From assembly GCA_006538405.1 (NCBI GenBank), contig BJKQ01000022.1:1-64000 (forward strand): a stretch of 64,000 bases of DNA. The letters run 5' to 3'. Both the position numbers and the translations under genes were made by a program. The notes below the pieces were generated by a model. It saw only the letters and a list, made by a program, of their open reading frames with translations. It searched no databases and was not told the origin of the DNA. This DNA comes from Hansfordia pulvinata. Lineage: Eukaryota > Ascomycota > Sordariomycetes > Xylariales. Below are positions 59,633 through 64,000 of the stretch, one piece after another; the first letter of the stretch is position 1, and every line of letters begins with the position of its first letter.

Positions 59633-60135
59633 CTACCAGCCGACCTGGTCGAGGCCCGTCTTGAGCCATTTCACGGCTGCCTCGGCCGCGTCCTCGCGGG
59701 CGTTGTTCAGGTTCTTGCCGTCGTACCAGAACCGGGCCTCGATCTGCGTGCCGTATACCGTCACCACGCTGGACCACGCCGTGCGGCCACCTGGAGTCGC
59801 AAAACCCGCCAATTGTTAGCTCGAGATCTCTGGAGATTGGGTGGGATGCGAGAGGAAGGGGAAAAAAAAACGTGGCCGGCCATCTGGCGCCATGTGCGGA
59901 CGGGGCCACGGGCTAGCGACGCGAGGGCAAACTTACCCCGGCGATCGGAAACGATCTGGAAGCTAGGTGCTTGGATCTGGAAATCTCTGCATTTCTCTGC
60001 GCGCATGATCGTGTCAGCACGATTTCGGTGGGACAGGGGATTTTGACGGCGAAAAGCCCACTCACGCTCTAGATCTTGCTGCCACCTTTTGCTCTCAGAG
60101 GTGGGAGAGACAGACGACAGCCGGGAGGAAGGCAT
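59633..60135 (-). CDS. small double-stranded-RNA-binding-domain protein, 95 aa
   Basis: Three exons (60135-60066, 59996-59937, 59790-59633) are joined by two introns. Both have GTGAGT or GTAAGT donors; the first has a GCTGAC branch site and GCAG acceptor, the second ends CTCCAG. The 95-residue product fits a single dsRBD: helix 1 with WQQDLEQKCRDF, strand 1 PSFQIVSD, strand 2 WSSVVTVYG, strand 3 TQIEARFWYDG, and a C-terminal helix NNAREDAAEAAVKWL. The last matches the usual K/N-x-A-x2-x-AA-x-x-A-L pattern. Each exon is too short to be seen as a long frame. Fungal proteins with this single domain are known only as predicted dsRNA-binding proteins; the RNA partner is unknown. It is the only gene I find in the last 10.9 kb. 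Confidence 0.82.

Positions 60136-64000
<3,865 letters not shown>

Noticed and set aside
58991..60046. 351-codon plus-strand open frame
   Set aside because: It lies antisense to the dsRBD gene and includes its introns and the GAGGC array; no domain.

Overview
The window is nuclear DNA from a filamentous ascomycete (Pezizomycotina, most likely Sordariomycetes; genus not identified). The grounds are short GT-AG introns of about 50-150 nt with CTRAY branch sites, a GC-rich background, a 10.4-kb AT-rich block carrying the signature of repeat-induced point mutation (RIP), and fungus-type proteins: a Sup35/eRF3 with a prion-like N-terminus, a Yrb30-type RanGTP-binding protein, a SAS4-domain protein, a CYP59-like P450 and FHA-kinases.

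Layout: 1-4.6 kb holds an FHA-domain protein kinase (copy A, minus strand) and a 13-bp tandem repeat. From 4,602 to 15,048 lies one RIP-degraded transposon with about 2-kb terminal inverted repeats and a 6-bp target-site duplication. 15.9-18.0 kb holds a paralogous FHA-kinase (copy B, same strand), so the two kinases bracket the element. Then come a large repeat-rich coiled-coil/basic protein (19.7-22.9 kb, plus), a SAS4-domain protein (23.6-26.0, minus), an IQ-motif protein (28.3-30.5, plus), a small secreted protein (31.7-32.2, plus), an SNF2-family ATPase (33.5-36.5, plus), a Yrb30-like RanGTP-binding protein (37.0-39.1, minus), sup35/eRF3 (40.4-42.7, plus), a P450 with homopeptide insertions (43.3-45.4, plus), a cysteine-containing small secreted protein (46.0-46.6, minus), a UvrD-like helicase fused to a PD-(D/E)XK nuclease (49.2-51.6, plus), and mitoribosomal protein uS7m (52.1-53.1, minus). 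The last 10.9 kb is gene-poor: I find only a three-exon double-stranded-RNA-binding-domain gene (59.6-60.1, minus), among many microsatellites and a strongly over-represented 8-mer, TACGAGTA.

The genes are an ordinary scattered eukaryotic set (translation, chromatin, nuclear transport, DNA repair, secretion); no biosynthetic or defence cluster is evident. Seven genes (eleven sites) read through only if one base is missing from a short tract, mostly G or C homopolymers. The error is always a deletion and always makes the total coding length divisible by three, which points to residual assembly errors more than to mass gene decay. Coordinates for those genes span the broken frame. All calls come from reading the sequence; no database search was run.
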